DNA from: Dioscorea cayenensis subsp. rotundata
Lineage: Eukaryota; Streptophyta; Magnoliopsida; Dioscoreales; Dioscoreaceae
DNA length: 64,000 nt
Assembly (NCBI RefSeq): GCF_009730915.1
Contig: NC_052481.1
Coordinates: forward strand, 1 to 64,000
Direction: 5' to 3'
Shown here: in pieces, positions 10,298 to 22,215 of the stretch
Position numbering within the stretch: position 1 is the stretch's first letter
Layout: the number at the start of each line of letters is the position of its first letter
Translations under genes and position numbers: made by a program
Notes under the pieces: model-generated
The model's input: only the letters and a program-made list of their open reading frames with translations
Told to the model about the DNA's origin: nothing
Database searches by the model: none

Positions 10298-12952
10298 TTA
10301 AGGCTCCAAGATATCACAGTTCTTTACGAAACTATGGGAGTAGTTTACATGCTTTGTCCAAAAGTGTTGGAGATGCTTAAAATCAATTTCTAACCATGGT
10401 TTACTCTGGCCGTTGAAGTGGATTACAGCAGCCTTCCTCGCACTATTAAGATCAGACTTCTCCTGATAGCCCAATCCAAGCATATGCCAAGACAGATCAA
10501 TGTGTTTAACATTTCCCCTGAATGCTATCAAAGCTGGTGGCAGCGTTCCAAGCTTCCACAGTGTCAAATTCAACTTGAGATTCTGCAAGAAAGTAGTAAT
10601 TTTTCGATGAACAGAAGCAAGCATGTGTGACAAACACTTGTATGGATTCTGCAATACCTTCTTAACCCAGTAATGATATGTGTCTCTAATTGATGTCTTT
10701 CTCCATGCATTCAAATCAAAGATGTTCATCCCATATGCCCATGCACACTCATCAAGGTCTAAATTATCGGCAATTAAGGGATGAGAGAAGTCAAAATAGG
10801 TTTTAAAGCGCTTAGACATGACCCATTTATCTTCACCTCTACAAGTTTCCACAGCCCCATTTACCTTTCCTCAAGATCGATTGCTCAGAGAGGTGATAAA
10901 TCACGCAGAACAGCCACATCATCATCAAGGAAGACTACTTTGTTGAGATCTGGAAAGAGCTGTTTAAACAAGTTAAATAGGCAAAGAGTTACCATCAGTC
11001 AGCAAATCTGATTTCTCAACCAGCAGAAAATAAATACAAACATGAAGCAAAGTTTATACAAGAACTATTCAGCAATGCTTAAGACACAAGCATCAAAACA
11101 AAATCTTGCTAATTTGACCAAATATAACAGGTGATTTGATTTCACATTACAATCAAGCCTATACTGCCTGGAATGCCAAAATCTCAACTTACATGGCTCA
11201 ATTCACACATTATATTTATCTTTTCATGATCATTCAAGTTTTCATGATTTTAACTATCTTGCAACACTCACTAAAATTTCGGAATGGAGGCAGAATCTAT
11301 TTACCTCAGGCAGGTAAACCCTGAGATGATTAAGCAAAGAAATGTACTTTGGGCTCCACGCCTGCAACTGGGAAGCAAACACCCTTGGATTGTCACTAAG
11401 AGCAGTCCCCATGTCATGATTTCCATGATAGTGCTTCCTAACACTATGGTGGTTCTCCACAGCCTCAAGAACTGGTACATTTTCTCTTGTCAACCAGTCA
11501 AACTGGTGCACACCTTTCACTTCCACAATGACAGGTTAAGGAGGATTAAGAGCAAACCAAGAATGCATACCGGGATACATCTTCTTATCAGTGATGACAT
11601 GAAAAACTACATTCTCAGGTTTTCGAGAAGCTGTCACAGCTGACGTAGCAACAACGGAAGCTGCAAGGATGTTAGCTGTGGCTAGAATGAAATGTTTATA
11701 TATGGGTTATCAGAGAGCAAAGGTAACAATTCAAGGCTTGGCAATTGTTTCCTTGCATGCGCATTGGATGAGTACTCATCGGTCAAGCACAATGAGAGAC
11801 AATGGATGCCTTTTGGAATGGCACTTGCAGCAAAATGCTTGTATAATTGTTCTGCCAGCCTACATCTTTTTACCTCCTCATCCATAATTTCCATCTGCAC
11901 ATGAGAGTTCAGAAAAAAAAAAAAATTTATTTTTTGGGGAATGGTTATCCATGAATACAAAAGTATCCTGATGCGGCAACATAAAAAAACGCAGAAGAGG
12001 ATAGACTTAATTTCAAACCTTGGCTTTTTTAATGTTATAGCAAAGGTCTTAGCATCAAATTTATTGTCCTTCATTCTTGTGGCAACTTCACTCCAGCAGG
12101 AATTTCTTCAAAAATTTACTTGAACTAGAACCTTATACAGATCTTTTTACAAGCCCCCTGCACAAATAAAATCAAGGAAACAAATAAGAATTACCAAACT
12201 TATATTTTCTTGTCGAATTTCTAAAACATTGAGTATAATACTATAAAACCAAATTACCATCGAATCAACAGTCCCTTCACTGAGAAATTTTGGTCCTAGT
12301 CGCCTTCCCAAACAATCTGAAGAAACTATTACCACGACTTCTCAAAATCTAGAGCAAGATAAGGAGCTCAAGAATTGTAACACAACACAAGCACAACCAT
12401 AAAGCAAGACATTAATCATTGTTTATTGGGCAGCATTGAGTATGTTATCTACATTAAGATGAACATCAAAAACTTCTCCACAATATAGATTTCATATCTT
12501 AGTGCATAGGTCAATGACACAATGATTCTAATTTCAGGAATTGGAAAAAAAAAAATGCAGTTCTAAATCCTTACTATCTGTTCAAAAGTATGAACAATAT
12601 TAAAATCAGATCAAACTATGTCACAAACAAACAAACAAACAAAATCCACAATGCAATCCCAACATAATACCTAGAAATCAAGAAACATAAGAAATCAATT
12701 ATCACTATCGTCTATACGGCAACAAGGAAACCATGGAAATTCCTAGAAATCTTAGTCCAAATCAAATAAGCAACTCAATTAAAAAATTCAAAATGAAAAA
12801 GAGAACACACCAAAAGAGGAGCACTTGTTGACGCCCTCGAGCTTGACAACGGCAGCAAGGATGAAGACAAAGCGCAACAGGAATGCGAGCGCGATAATGG
12901 AATGGAAGATGGTGTGGGTGGACGAAGGGGCGGCGGGGCTCTGGAAATCCAT
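10298..12952 (-). pseudogene. Galacturonosyltransferase (GAUT family, GT8), multiply disrupted
   Basis: Minus-strand exons can be read at 12952-12811 (type II membrane anchor, FHSIIALAFLLRFVFILAAV), 12316-12258 (DCLGRRLGPKFLSEGTVDSM), about 12157-12022, 11894-11305, 10959-10658 and 10582-10298. GT8 marks include HARKQLP, KGVHQFDWLTRENVPVLEA, SPKYISLLNHLRVYLPE, VVFLDDDV (metal-binding DxD), DECAWAYGMNIFDL, KLGTLPPALIAF and WHMLGLGY, ending CDILEP. Lesions against the family: an extra A in the run at 12144-12148; an extra T in the run at 12110-12114; a frame break before MKDNKFDAKTFA; a 2-bp gain near 11697-11703; TAA at 11536-11538; TGA for the conserved Trp at 10885-10887; a 1-bp loss near 10868. 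GAUTs add galacturonic acid to homogalacturonan in the Golgi. The sequence resembles the GAUT8-11 group. Several lesions are homopolymer indels, so some could be assembly errors; the two stops are substitutions. Confidence 0.88.
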
Positions 12953-13378
12953 TACGGCCACCTGCGATGGTGATGCTCCTCATGCTCGGCGACACCCGAA
13001 GAAGCATTGCCGTGGCAATCCTACGAAGAACCTATGGGAATGGAACGGCAGTGTAGATCACCAATGGAGGAGGAGATAGCACTGGGAACCGAAAGGTGGG
13101 GTTTTGCTGTCTTGGAATGGATCAAAATGCGATCTTGCAATGGTTTTCATTCCGCCATTTGAGATTGGAAGCGCCATTCGAGCTCTGTTTCACTCTGTTC
13201 TTCTTGTTTTTATTTTTTATTTTTTTAATTTAAATTTTTATTTTTATTTTTGGAGGAGGAGGCACCTTTTGGATATAATTTTTCTTTCTTTAAATAAAAA
13301 TGAATTTAAGTGAGGGTCAATACAGTCTATTTTTATTGGGTGGATATAATATTTGAGTAAAAACATTTGGAAAAAGAA
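12953..13378 (-). promoter_or_regulatory. Upstream region of the GAUT pseudogene, ended by the MULE
   Basis: The stretch from the GAUT ATG to the left end of the Mutator-like element is about 425 bp, so the transposon sits in or just beyond the GAUT promoter. The first 100 bp are GC-richer (5' UTR-like) and the rest is AT-rich. I recognise no specific promoter element. Confidence 0.4.
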
Positions 13379-13500
13379 GGGAAAATTACTGTTCACCCCC
13401 TCGTAATTTTCCAAACTTCCCAAAAACCCCCTCCTACTTTTACACACCCCTGACAACCCTTCCGTTAGTGCTTTAACTTCCCTATTACCCCTCACTGCTC
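13379..13500 (+). repeat. Putative left terminal inverted repeat of the MULE
   Basis: GGGAAAATTAC is followed by C-rich stretches (CACCCCCTCG, CCAAAAACCCCC). The opposite end at 22800-22919 has the same layout in reverse complement, but the base-by-base match is low, as for an old element. Confidence 0.45.
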
Positions 13501-13639
13501 ACTTCAAATCGGGTCCACGTTGTGAAATCCCATTTTTGGCCTTGAAAATGGTAGGAAAGGAAAAGCGCTAAATCACATCATGCTCAACCTTTTCGCTGGC
13601 TTCTTGGTTTCGATAGACAATGCATAGGGAGTCGCATTA

Positions 13640-15130
13640 TATCTTATTGTTCTCCCTCATTTCTCCTCATTTGAGTTGTTCGACTTCGCTCACGGCTGCA
13701 TGAATACGGTGAGAATCTCTTCGTGCTATCAGCCGACCATTCAACAGGAGTTTATTACGGCGACTTTCATTTGTGGTAGTCTGCATGAAGTTTATCATAC
13801 TCAAATATATAAACTCGCTTTCTCCAACGTAAAAATGAAGTTGATTTCCATCGATTGGTCAAGTGTACTTCATCTTCAAATGAGTCAGTATTCGATTTTT
13901 ATCAGTCGATGCAGAGCATGTGCCATCGTCGCTCCGCTTTGAAAACGACTTCATTTCGTCAGAAAGTTCTTTTCCTCGCTTATGGTTATCTTTTTAGTAT
14001 ATTTTTAAATAATGTTTAACTATTTACTATTATCCGCTTTAAATATATTACTAATATGTTTAATAATTGTCATATCCGCTTAATACTTGTCATCTCCGCT
14101 TAACATTATCTTTACATGTATAACTTTTCATATTAACGCTTTAAATTATCAAAGTCTTTACGTAAAACTGGTGATCTTTTTCGCTTTGATCTCGAATTGT
14201 TGGCAAGTGGCAGCGTGGTGGCAGAGTTAGATCCCGCTGCATAAGAATTAATGATCAGATTAATTCTCATGCACCAGTAACTATAAATATCCGAACACCC
14301 GCTCGTAGTAATCACAATGTCGGTCCACGTCAGCGCTTTAATTTTTTTCTGGACTGAAGAGTCACCGCTCGTGGACTTCACACCATAAATAACCGTGGAA
14401 GAACCCTTCCCATGGATCAACCACTCGCCGTCGTCCCTCATCATCATCCTCCTCCTCCTCCTCCCTCTTCCTCCTTCTTCCCACGGACAACCACTCTATC
14501 TCGAAAGGATGTTTCGTGAACCTCCTTCCTTATCTTGAGAATCATCGACCGTAATCACGCAACACTTAAAACTATCTTTTCTTGCTCAGCCGAAATGCTC
14601 GCATAATCGCCTCGAACGCAGAGGATTCTCCAATGCATGGACGACGGGCAAGCAATTGCTGAGCTTTTCGACTTGGGTAAGAAAAAGAAAGTTTTCAATG
14701 CATTGCGTGATTGCGGAGGATTCTTGTAGAGGAGGGAGGTCGTGAAACATCCTTTAAGACTCGGGTTGATATTTATCACTGAGACTTTTTGTTACTGTTT
14801 AAGAACATTACGTCAGTGTACAACTATGTCGTTCGTGTTTAACGACAAGATCTTCGCTTAAGTCCCGACCACGACACATTGATTAATAGTCGCTTTCATG
14901 AATGTGTTTGTTTAACCTTTTTAATGTCAGACGTTGTGCGTGTTCAAGTCGATGCGCATGTTATGCAACCGTGAGTATCTCGAATGCATGGACACTTGTT
15001 TTCGCTATACTGAGGGTCGAGTCGTGAGTGTCCAAAGTCCTTGTAAATGTTGTAAATGTTGTAAATGTTGTAAATGTTTACATGTTTTTAAATGTTGTAA
15101 ATGTTTTTGTAAATGTTGTAAACGAATGTT
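13640..15130 (+). pseudogene. Partial second copy of MULE transposase sequence
   Basis: Two pieces resemble parts of the main transposase gene. First, 13840-13975 (TTGATTTCCATCGATTGG.. CTTCATCTTCAAATG.. ..GTTCTTTTCCTCGCT) matches the N-terminal exon at 15985-16125 in order and spacing. Second, 14895-14985 (GTTTAACC.. then GTTCAAGTCGATGCGCATGT) matches the intron end and exon start at 17765-17815. Sequence between about 14160 and 14760 has no counterpart I recognise. This is best read as an internally deleted copy, or the outcome of recombination between two related elements. The frame is broken throughout. Confidence 0.55.
15041..15123 (+). repeat. Nine-base tandem repeat (TGTAAATGT unit)
   Basis: TTGTAAATG recurs at 9-bp spacing about four times from 15048, then in looser form to 15123. 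In one frame it reads VNVVNVVNVV, a by-product of the repeat and not a protein domain. Confidence 0.8.
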
Positions 15131-15159
15131 TTTATTTGAATGTGAACTTCCGAAATTTA

Positions 15160-15500
15160 AAACAGAGACCTAGTAAAAACAATGTGGGAAACAAAAGAAT
15201 GTCATTAGTAAACAATAGAAAAAGTTAAACAATACTCAAGTTACTCTTTAAACAACGACAACGGTGTTTAAGAAAAATACGTAAAGATGTTTAAACAGAT
15301 GACTCATGAGGTACCCATCTTCAACGCGATGTCAGTGAAAGCATTCAATTTAAACAATAACATATATTTTAAACAGTTAAGTCACTATATTTAAAAGTTT
15401 TACGTATTATTTACATGATATAGACTTTATTTAAACCCGGGTAATCGTTATATTAAAACACTATATGTATCCTGCTTTAAACATAAAAAAACTCGACGGT
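15160..15500 (-). repeat. AT-rich spacer with repeated TTTAAAC-like motif
   Basis: The motif TTTAAACA / TTAAACAG occurs at roughly 15-40 bp intervals on the plus strand (for example near 15270, 15290, 15348, 15370, 15430, 15475). The same orientation occurs in the spacer at 18380-18620. Confidence 0.6.
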
Positions 15501-15907
15501 TAAACAGATACTCATGTCGAGCGATGACAATACGTCTTCATCGCGACAATGGCATATATTTTTCCTTTTTTGCCCTTCTGATGGAGGGAAAAATACCGCC
15601 CAATCACATCACGTCTAGTCTAACCTCTATGCACTTTTTGGTCTTCATCGCGATGTTGATATATATATATGCACTTTTTGTTTGCCTCATCCGACCGATG
15701 TTTGTTGTTTACATCTTCTTCTTCTTCTTCTTCTTCTTCGGCTTATTTTTGTTCTTCATTTCATTTGGTTAGTACGATTTGGTTTTTCGCCGATATATTA
15801 TCGGAGAGTTTTTGTGGTATTACTAGATTCAACTGGGGAGGAAGAGTCTTAATGTTCACGGCTCAAACTTCTTAGGAGTCGGGTGTTAATGAGATATCTC
15901 GAGCGAT

Positions 15908-18320
15908 GGGGTCTCAAGTTTCTACTGTCGTGGTTAAGTTCATCACACCGGATGGATATAAAACGGTTTGCCCAATAGAAAACGATGTTGACTTCCACAT
16001 GGACGTGTCACATGCACTCCATCTTCAAATGTGCCGTAGTTGATCTTGTCGTCGAGACGTAAAATGTGCCATTGTCGAATCCTAATGAAAAACGAGTTTT
16101 ACTCGTAGAAGTTCCTTCTCTTTTAATTGTTCCAGCTTGTTTCGGGGTCATTAGTGTTTAAATATGTCCGTCACTAGTTAACATCTTGTACTAGTCGCTT
16201 TACGTTATTAGTTAACCGCTAAGTATTTAATTTAACGCTTAAATATTGTCATTATCACTTAAACGTTATATTCTCCGCTTAACATATCTGATCTTTTCAT
16301 TTGATCAAGTGTCATGGCAGGAATTCGTGATTCTCATGAGTGCTCTAGCTCATCCCCATGGGCGACCTCGACGGCTGGATGTCTTCCTTCCTCGCCGATC
16401 ATCTCAAGTGTCGTCGTTGATATTTGACAACGCTTTTGACGGTGTCGAACATTTCAGTGGATGTATCAAATCATGCAATCAAAAAGGAATTTTTGACTTC
16501 AAATTCATAAAGAACGAAAAACATCGGGCGATCGTGGAATGCTGCCGATGGTCGTCATCAGCGCCTTCACGCATCAAAAGAGTATAACAAAAATACTTTC
16601 TAATCAAGACAATCAACCCGGCTCACACACTTGCAGTGGAGGCATAGGTTCAGCGTCGATCCGAAAGCGTCCCAAAAACGGGTTAGCGCATCGAGTGATT
16701 CGTAAGCTCAAAGGACCGCCCCTCGTGACAAGGCCATCGACATTCAAAAGGACATGCTGCATGGAACATGGTGTCCACATACCATACAAGCGTGCTTGGT
16801 TTGGGAAAAGAGCACGCCCGGTGGTCCTCGACTGCAGCTGACATCTCCGGCCCACGATCGCTTGCTTTGGTATGTGGATAAGGCGGTCGAGACAACCCTG
16901 CAGCAGCTAGCGATCGTGGAAAGAGACGGTGATCGCTTTTAAACGTGCATTCTTTTCTTTCACCGCATGTATTATGGGATTCAAGAGGGCTTTGCAGTCA
17001 GTCGCTGCTTCTCGATGGTACACACCTCCTGGGAAAAATATCGGGGCTACACTCATCGGTGCCATGCAGGAAAGATGGAAACAATGGTTTTTCCACGCCG
17101 CCTGGTATAGTCGACAACGAGACCCGACGCCAATTGACTTGGTTCATATCTAAGTTAGAGCGATGCCTTATACGAGGATGGAGATTATCATGAGATAATT
17201 ACCTTCGTGTCGACAGTCCAAGGGCCTTGTGAGCGCAATTGCGAGAGTCTTCCTTCGTCGCCACATGCATACTGCCTTCGACATTTGAGGCCAATTTTAT
17301 AAAAGCCAATCGTCGACTTGGGAAGGCATTGAGGAGGAGGCCGGGTCTATATGATTTCCGCATTGCGTGGGCATCCACGGCTAAAGATTTCGATGATACC
17401 ATGAATAAACTGCAAGCCACATCACCTGAAGCTCATCACTGGCTGATTAATAAATCGGATATGGCACATTGGTCGAATTATCTGCTCGAGGTGATCGCTG
17501 GGGTGAGATGTATTCAAACGTCAGTGAGTCGTTCAATGCTTTGGATTAAGGAAGCTACATCATTTACCGATGACGTAAAAATGGTCGACTCCATAAGGTC
17601 TCGCGAATGTTGGTTTACACTTAACATTTAGTGTCACCCTTTAAACATTCTCAATCTTTGTTTAATTACACTTATCTCGACTTTTAAATATTAATCCTTT
17701 CGCTTAAATATTTACAATAATGTTCAAACATGTTTTACGAATTATTTAACCATCATCTGTCTTTGTTTAACCTTATTTGCCAGGGTTCAAGTTGATGCGC
17801 GATGTTATGTAACCCGCGTGAGTAGCTTTAACAAACGGGGAGACCTACTTACGCCCGACATACATCTCGAAGGTAGAGATCATTGTTGAGGACAAACGAA
17901 ATCTTCGTGTTGGTCCGTTGGTCGACGATCGCTACGGCGATCGACCGAAACAAGCAGAACTCCGTAGATCTCGCCAACGTAACTTGTTCATGCTTGAAGG
18001 TGGCAAGTTTATGGTATCCCTTGCAAAACACGCTCATGCGCAGAATAATGCGCATGACATACGAACGCATACCCGATTTATTAGCGGGTACTTCACCGTC
18101 GACAATTACAAATCGCGCGATAAGGGAAGCTATATTCCCCATACCCGACGTATGACAGTGCCTTCGACGGAAATCGTGAGCTTCGTCTTGCATCACCGTG
18201 ACGAGAAGGCAGCACCAGGGCGGCCTAGACGAAAGAGGATCGAGTCGCAGCGTTTGATATCCGCGAGTTACATTGCAGCAGCTCGCCATGGATCCGGCCA
18301 CAATCAATCGATCTTGTAAT
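15908..18320 (+). pseudogene. MuDR-type MULE transposase, decayed
   Basis: The reading begins MGSQVSTVVVKFITPDGYKT at 15908. After an AT-rich intron-like gap (16130-16300) it gives DFKFIKNEKHRAIVEC near 16495-16545 (MuDR N-terminal domain), SHTCSGG near 16622 and EHGVHIPYKRAWFGK near 16762-16806. Next come FFSFTACIMGFKR near 16945, DGTHLLGK at 17014-17037 (first catalytic Asp block of the MULE transposase fold) and NKLQATSPEAHHWLINKSDM near 17405-17465. A second spacer follows (17635-17790), then FKLMRMLCNRRE-like sequence at 17785. The C-terminal SWIM zinc finger survives only as parts: CSC at 17985-17993 and a PCKH-like string at 18018-18031, offset by single-base gains. The frame changes many times, so no functional protein is possible as assembled. 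Full transposases of this family are 700-900 residues. Confidence 0.85.
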
Positions 18321-18379
18321 GAAACCGTCACGACTAGGCATTGTAAATAAGCCGATCGATGACAGTGAAACATCAGTGT

Positions 18380-18620
18380 ATTGATGGGCAACTTTCCATA
18401 TTTAAACTCTTTACTCTTTAACCCGAATTAAAATGTATTTAAACAGTAGACATTGTTATTTTTAAACGGATACATCAGTAAGTTGAAATATTTCAATCCG
18501 ATGTTTAAACGATATATAGTATATTTAAACAATGAAAGTGAAATGTACACAATTAGAACGTAAATTAAACAATGAAATGAAACTCGAATGGAATTTAACC
18601 CCGCTTTTACAATTCAAAAA
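18380..18620 (-). repeat. AT-rich spacer with repeated TTTAAAC-like motif
   Basis: It lies between the 3' ends of the convergent transposase and Ulp1-like genes. TTTAAAC followed by G, A or C occurs about every 20-40 bp on the plus strand (near 18401, 18438, 18459, 18503, 18523). The orientation fits the minus-strand gene. Confidence 0.6.
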
Positions 18621-19499
18621 CAAACAAAAATTTACATTTACATATACAAGTCATGTTCTTCGAAAACAAAAACAATGAATTGAATTTGTCCAGGTTTACA
18701 CTCGAAAACAAAATTGATATTGAGATATACAGGACATGTTCTTCAAAACCAAAATTTAACCCGCTTGTGACGACCACCCTTTGTCATGGACACCCGGCCG
18801 CCCTTCCCTCCTTAAGTATGCGGGTAACATACCCTAACTCGAGGTAAGGAACGCTCTGTCTCGTGTAGTCGTAACTCTCACCCCAAAGTAATTGCTCGAT
18901 AAACCGCATGACGTAGACGCGCGCAATCGACGCTTCCTTGTTTTTTGGCGTGGGGTTTCAAGTCGCACGAGCGAGTACTTTTGTCGTCGCCGACTCGCCG
19001 AACTCCATATCGATACAATTGTCGAATAGATTCCACCGCCGAGATATGCAAGTCGAGATTAGAATACCAATTAAATACCAAACGTATATTAATCGGACAT
19101 AATTAAAGAACTTACCATGTCCAACGCGTCCCTTATCGTACTCCTGACATGAAGAATAACGCCTGTATTCTTGTTTATCATCGTCTGTGACTGACTGACA
19201 TGGAAGTGGCCATTCATGATTATCGGGAGGATGATAATTTGAACTTCACGCAGGGTTAGCGACAAAGCATCCCCCGACCATAGCCATAATTGTTTCATGT
19301 GCGCCGTCCTCGCTTTGACATAAACAGCAAGAAGCGGTCTCGGTGATGGAGGCGCTCTTGTAAGGATATGGCTCTTTCGCTCAGCCGACTTTTTGTATTA
19401 TGAATAAGAAAAGCGCCCATCACATCATCAGTGACCATCTCCTTCCCCTCAAGCAACAGGTATAATTTGTCGCGAGTGGTGCTCACAACTGTCATTCCT

Positions 19500-19720
19500 C
19501 CACACGACAGTGCTGAGGTTAAACGATAATAGATATAATAAGACCATATCGTAAATATTTAAATGATATTATCAATTGTTACATGATATTATATATAATT
19601 AAACGTTAAGTAGACAAAGTAAATGATAACATAAGGGCATTAAACACTATTAGAAAATCAGTTAAACACTATAACAAAAACCTTTAAACAATATCATAAA
19701 AACTTTAAACTTACCTCGTC
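19500..19720 (-). repeat. AT-rich spacer inside the Ulp1-like gene
   Basis: The plus strand shows GTTAAACG, TTAAACG, TTAAACAC and TTTAAACAA at short intervals. It separates coding-like blocks at 19495 and 19694 and is probably an intron of the minus-strand gene. Confidence 0.5.
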
Positions 19721-20934
19721 CCATAGAGCGCTGAGGAAGATCCTCATCAACTCCTCGCTCATATTTGTTAAGACGCGACAGCCAACCCATTTCTTCTTCT
19801 TCGAATAAAAATCTTTCCGAGCCGTCTCGTCCCATTTTTGATTGGCCTCGATCATCTCTCTCGCTGTTCGGTCGGGGTCTTCAGAGATCATCTTCCTTCG
19901 ATGCGGGACGATGGCGACAACGATCAACCGCAGCATATATCCTTACATGGTTGTTCTTGTTGCGGGGATTGTGTCCGGCTTCGATGCGGGACGACGGCGA
20001 CAAAGATCAACCGGCACACATCCTTACATGGTTCTTGTTGTGGTGGGATTGTGTCACGCTTGATGCGGGTATCGCCTGCCACCGCCACGGCCACGTCAAC
20101 AGATTCAACGATCTTCTCAACCGTGGCCTTGACAACATCATCATCTGAGACACACCCTTAACTTGTTCTCGATCTTCGTGGATTGCTGTCCATCTTTGAT
20201 ACCGTCATCTCTGCAGTCGGCCCACCGGGTCGAGGTTTTCATCAAGAAGAGAGTTAATCGACCTTCTCAATCAGCGAGAATGCCTACATCATCTACGATG
20301 TCCTCCCCCGTCATGGCCATGTCATTAACGGCGATGACTCAAGAATCAAAGATCACCACGATGGTGTTGCTATTGTTTCATCGTCACCGTGCGAGGAGAG
20401 AGGCGATTGTTCTCCTCTTTTTCGCAAGTCTCTTCGAATGTGGCCGCCTTTGAACGACCTTCCCGATGATGTCGTCGCTGCCACATTCCCGACGCCTGCT
20501 CGTCCCCGGGTGCTTCAGCTTTGGAATGATTGCAACCGCCGCGAACGCCCTTCCAGCCCTTCAACACGAGCGATGTCGAAGAAACTCTGGGTCATCAATA
20601 TTCCGTACGCCCGCATAAGAGTTGCGTGACATCTTCGCCTAATGTCGCCGGTGGGCGGGCCACGGCGCTCGGACGGGGCCGCCACTGGTCGGGGACCGCT
20701 CGCTGTCGCTGGTAGGGGGTTGTCTGCAACCGCCGGGTAGGGGAGGCTCTCCTGGCCGAGGAATGCGCGGCGCTGGTGGGTCGGAAGTAGGAGAACGGCG
20801 CCCATCGCAGCACGATAGTAGGCCGCCTCATCCCCGCCCGAGCAAGTGGGTTCGAGCAATAGCATCCGTCCGCCGGTTGGCCCCAACAAATATTTCTTTT
20901 CTTCAAAGATTCGCCGAACCACTTTCAGAAAACT

Positions 20935-21170
20935 AACATATGTAAACCAAACAATTTCAAATAAATCATTCATTTTAAACTATAAAAACTATATTTAAAA
21001 CAGAGTGTTTATATATTTAAACGTTATAGAATATAATTAAACGGAGAACAAAATATTTAAACCAAGATGTAATAATGCTTAAACGGTAAATATTAAAGTT
21101 AAACGCGAAATAAAAATGTTTAAACATTAAAGACTTATGTTAAACATCATGTCATGATTTATTACCTCTT
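20935..21170 (-). repeat. AT-rich spacer with dense TTTAAAC-like motif
   Basis: About eight motif copies (TTTAAACT, TTTAAACG, TTAAACGG, TTTAAACC, TTAAACGC, TTTAAACA) lie in 235 bp, between coding-like blocks of the minus-strand gene. Ends near 20935 and 21165 are compatible with splice sites, but I could not fix them. Confidence 0.6.
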
Positions 21171-22019
21171 TTTCCATCGAAGCGATGACAAGTCGGTTTT
21201 TACCGTCGCTGCTTCCCTGAAGTACTTTCACCGTAGCACAAGATCCTCGATCTCGCCGAAACGGACTTTCTTCCCCTGCTCCGGGGAAGCTCAGTAAAAC
21301 CGCACGCTACACCCGACCCTAGCAAACCCCTTAACGTACTCTCGTGTTGGTCTTCTTCCCGGCAAGCATCTATCTCTGCACTCGAGCTGCCGCTAGGAAT
21401 ATCCTCCATAAGCCACTTCGTGCGCCGTCTCCCGCACCCTACGCGACGCCCCACGGTCGGTAAATCATCGACATAATCAACGATCCGGCTCGAACCGAGC
21501 ATGACGTATTTGGGAAGAGGATCGTACCCACGAGGTACACCATCGTGAGTTTGACAAAAATTATCTTTTTTCTCCCTCTCGTCGAACAAGTTACACCGAG
21601 TGCTCTTGATGGGGTCTCTGCTCTCGTAGGTTTTTCGATAGATACCTCCCTTCGAACGCCGACCGGGTTCTTCTTCTGAAGACCATCACGGCCGCCATCG
21701 CAACGCAGACCAAGAACGAGGGCCACATCTCGAGGTCTCGAAACTCACCGGCTTTCCCCGATCCTCGAATTTATTGATGCCACCATCGCATCTTTCGCAA
21801 AAGAGAATCAAGAAGGCCCTCTCTTGGTATATAGCTTCCACCGATAACACGCAAACGGTGTCGTCGAATAATCTCCCGTGTCGAGGGTCATGTTATTTTT
21901 TTCAATTCACTAAAAGTCTCCACTACCGTGCTCAAATAGCATCGCCCTATTAACTAGGGTCGACCGCCATAATCACACGCTGCATGACAATAACAACACA
22001 TTCAACACGCAAGATTCAC

Positions 22020-22215
22020 AAAAAGTTTAAGTCGCTAAATTTAAGGTTTTTAAATCTGTGAACCTCTCGCTTATTAAACGTAGATATCAAATGTTAAACA
22101 TAGACCCAAATTTTATTAAACAGAGACGATAATACTTAAACAATGACAACAAAAACTTAAACTCGTAACATCTCATTTCTTAAACGTCAACCCTCATTTA
22201 GTAAACCGCAACCAT
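22020..22215 (-). repeat. AT-rich spacer upstream of the Ulp1-like gene
   Basis: TTAAACG, TTAAACA and TTAAACT recur from 22075 to 22205 in the same orientation as the other minus-strand spacers. It probably lies in the 5' untranslated part or an intron. Confidence 0.5.

Larger units (their letters stand above)
18780..21730 (-). pseudogene. Ulp1-like (C48) cysteine protease gene of the MULE, decayed
   Basis: The minus strand reads, from the 3' end: a Cys block (QGSVDC at about 18930-18917, then, after a one-base frame change, VYVMRFIEQLLWGESYDYT), a His block (LPIIMNGHFHV near 19235-19200) and LLEGKEMVTDDVM near 19455-19415. Cys, His and the intervening acidic region in this order match the Ulp1/SUMO-protease catalytic core. 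Far upstream, 21726-21440 gives MALVLGLRCDGG and VKLTMVYLVGTILFPNTS. This resembles the DUF1985 / plant mobile domain that often precedes Ulp1 in plant transposons. Segments are separated by AT-rich spacers and joined only by frameshifts. In KI-MULEs the role of this protease is unknown. Confidence 0.72.

Noticed and set aside
10583-10657. Insertion of 25 extra codons in the GAUT C-terminal exon
   Set aside because: The stretch begins GTATTG and ends TTGCAG on the minus strand, so it is a short intron without a stop codon and not a protein insertion.
14934-15228. Cys/Lys-rich or VNVV-repeat open frames
   Set aside because: Produced by the 9-bp tandem repeat inside the MULE, without domain resemblance.
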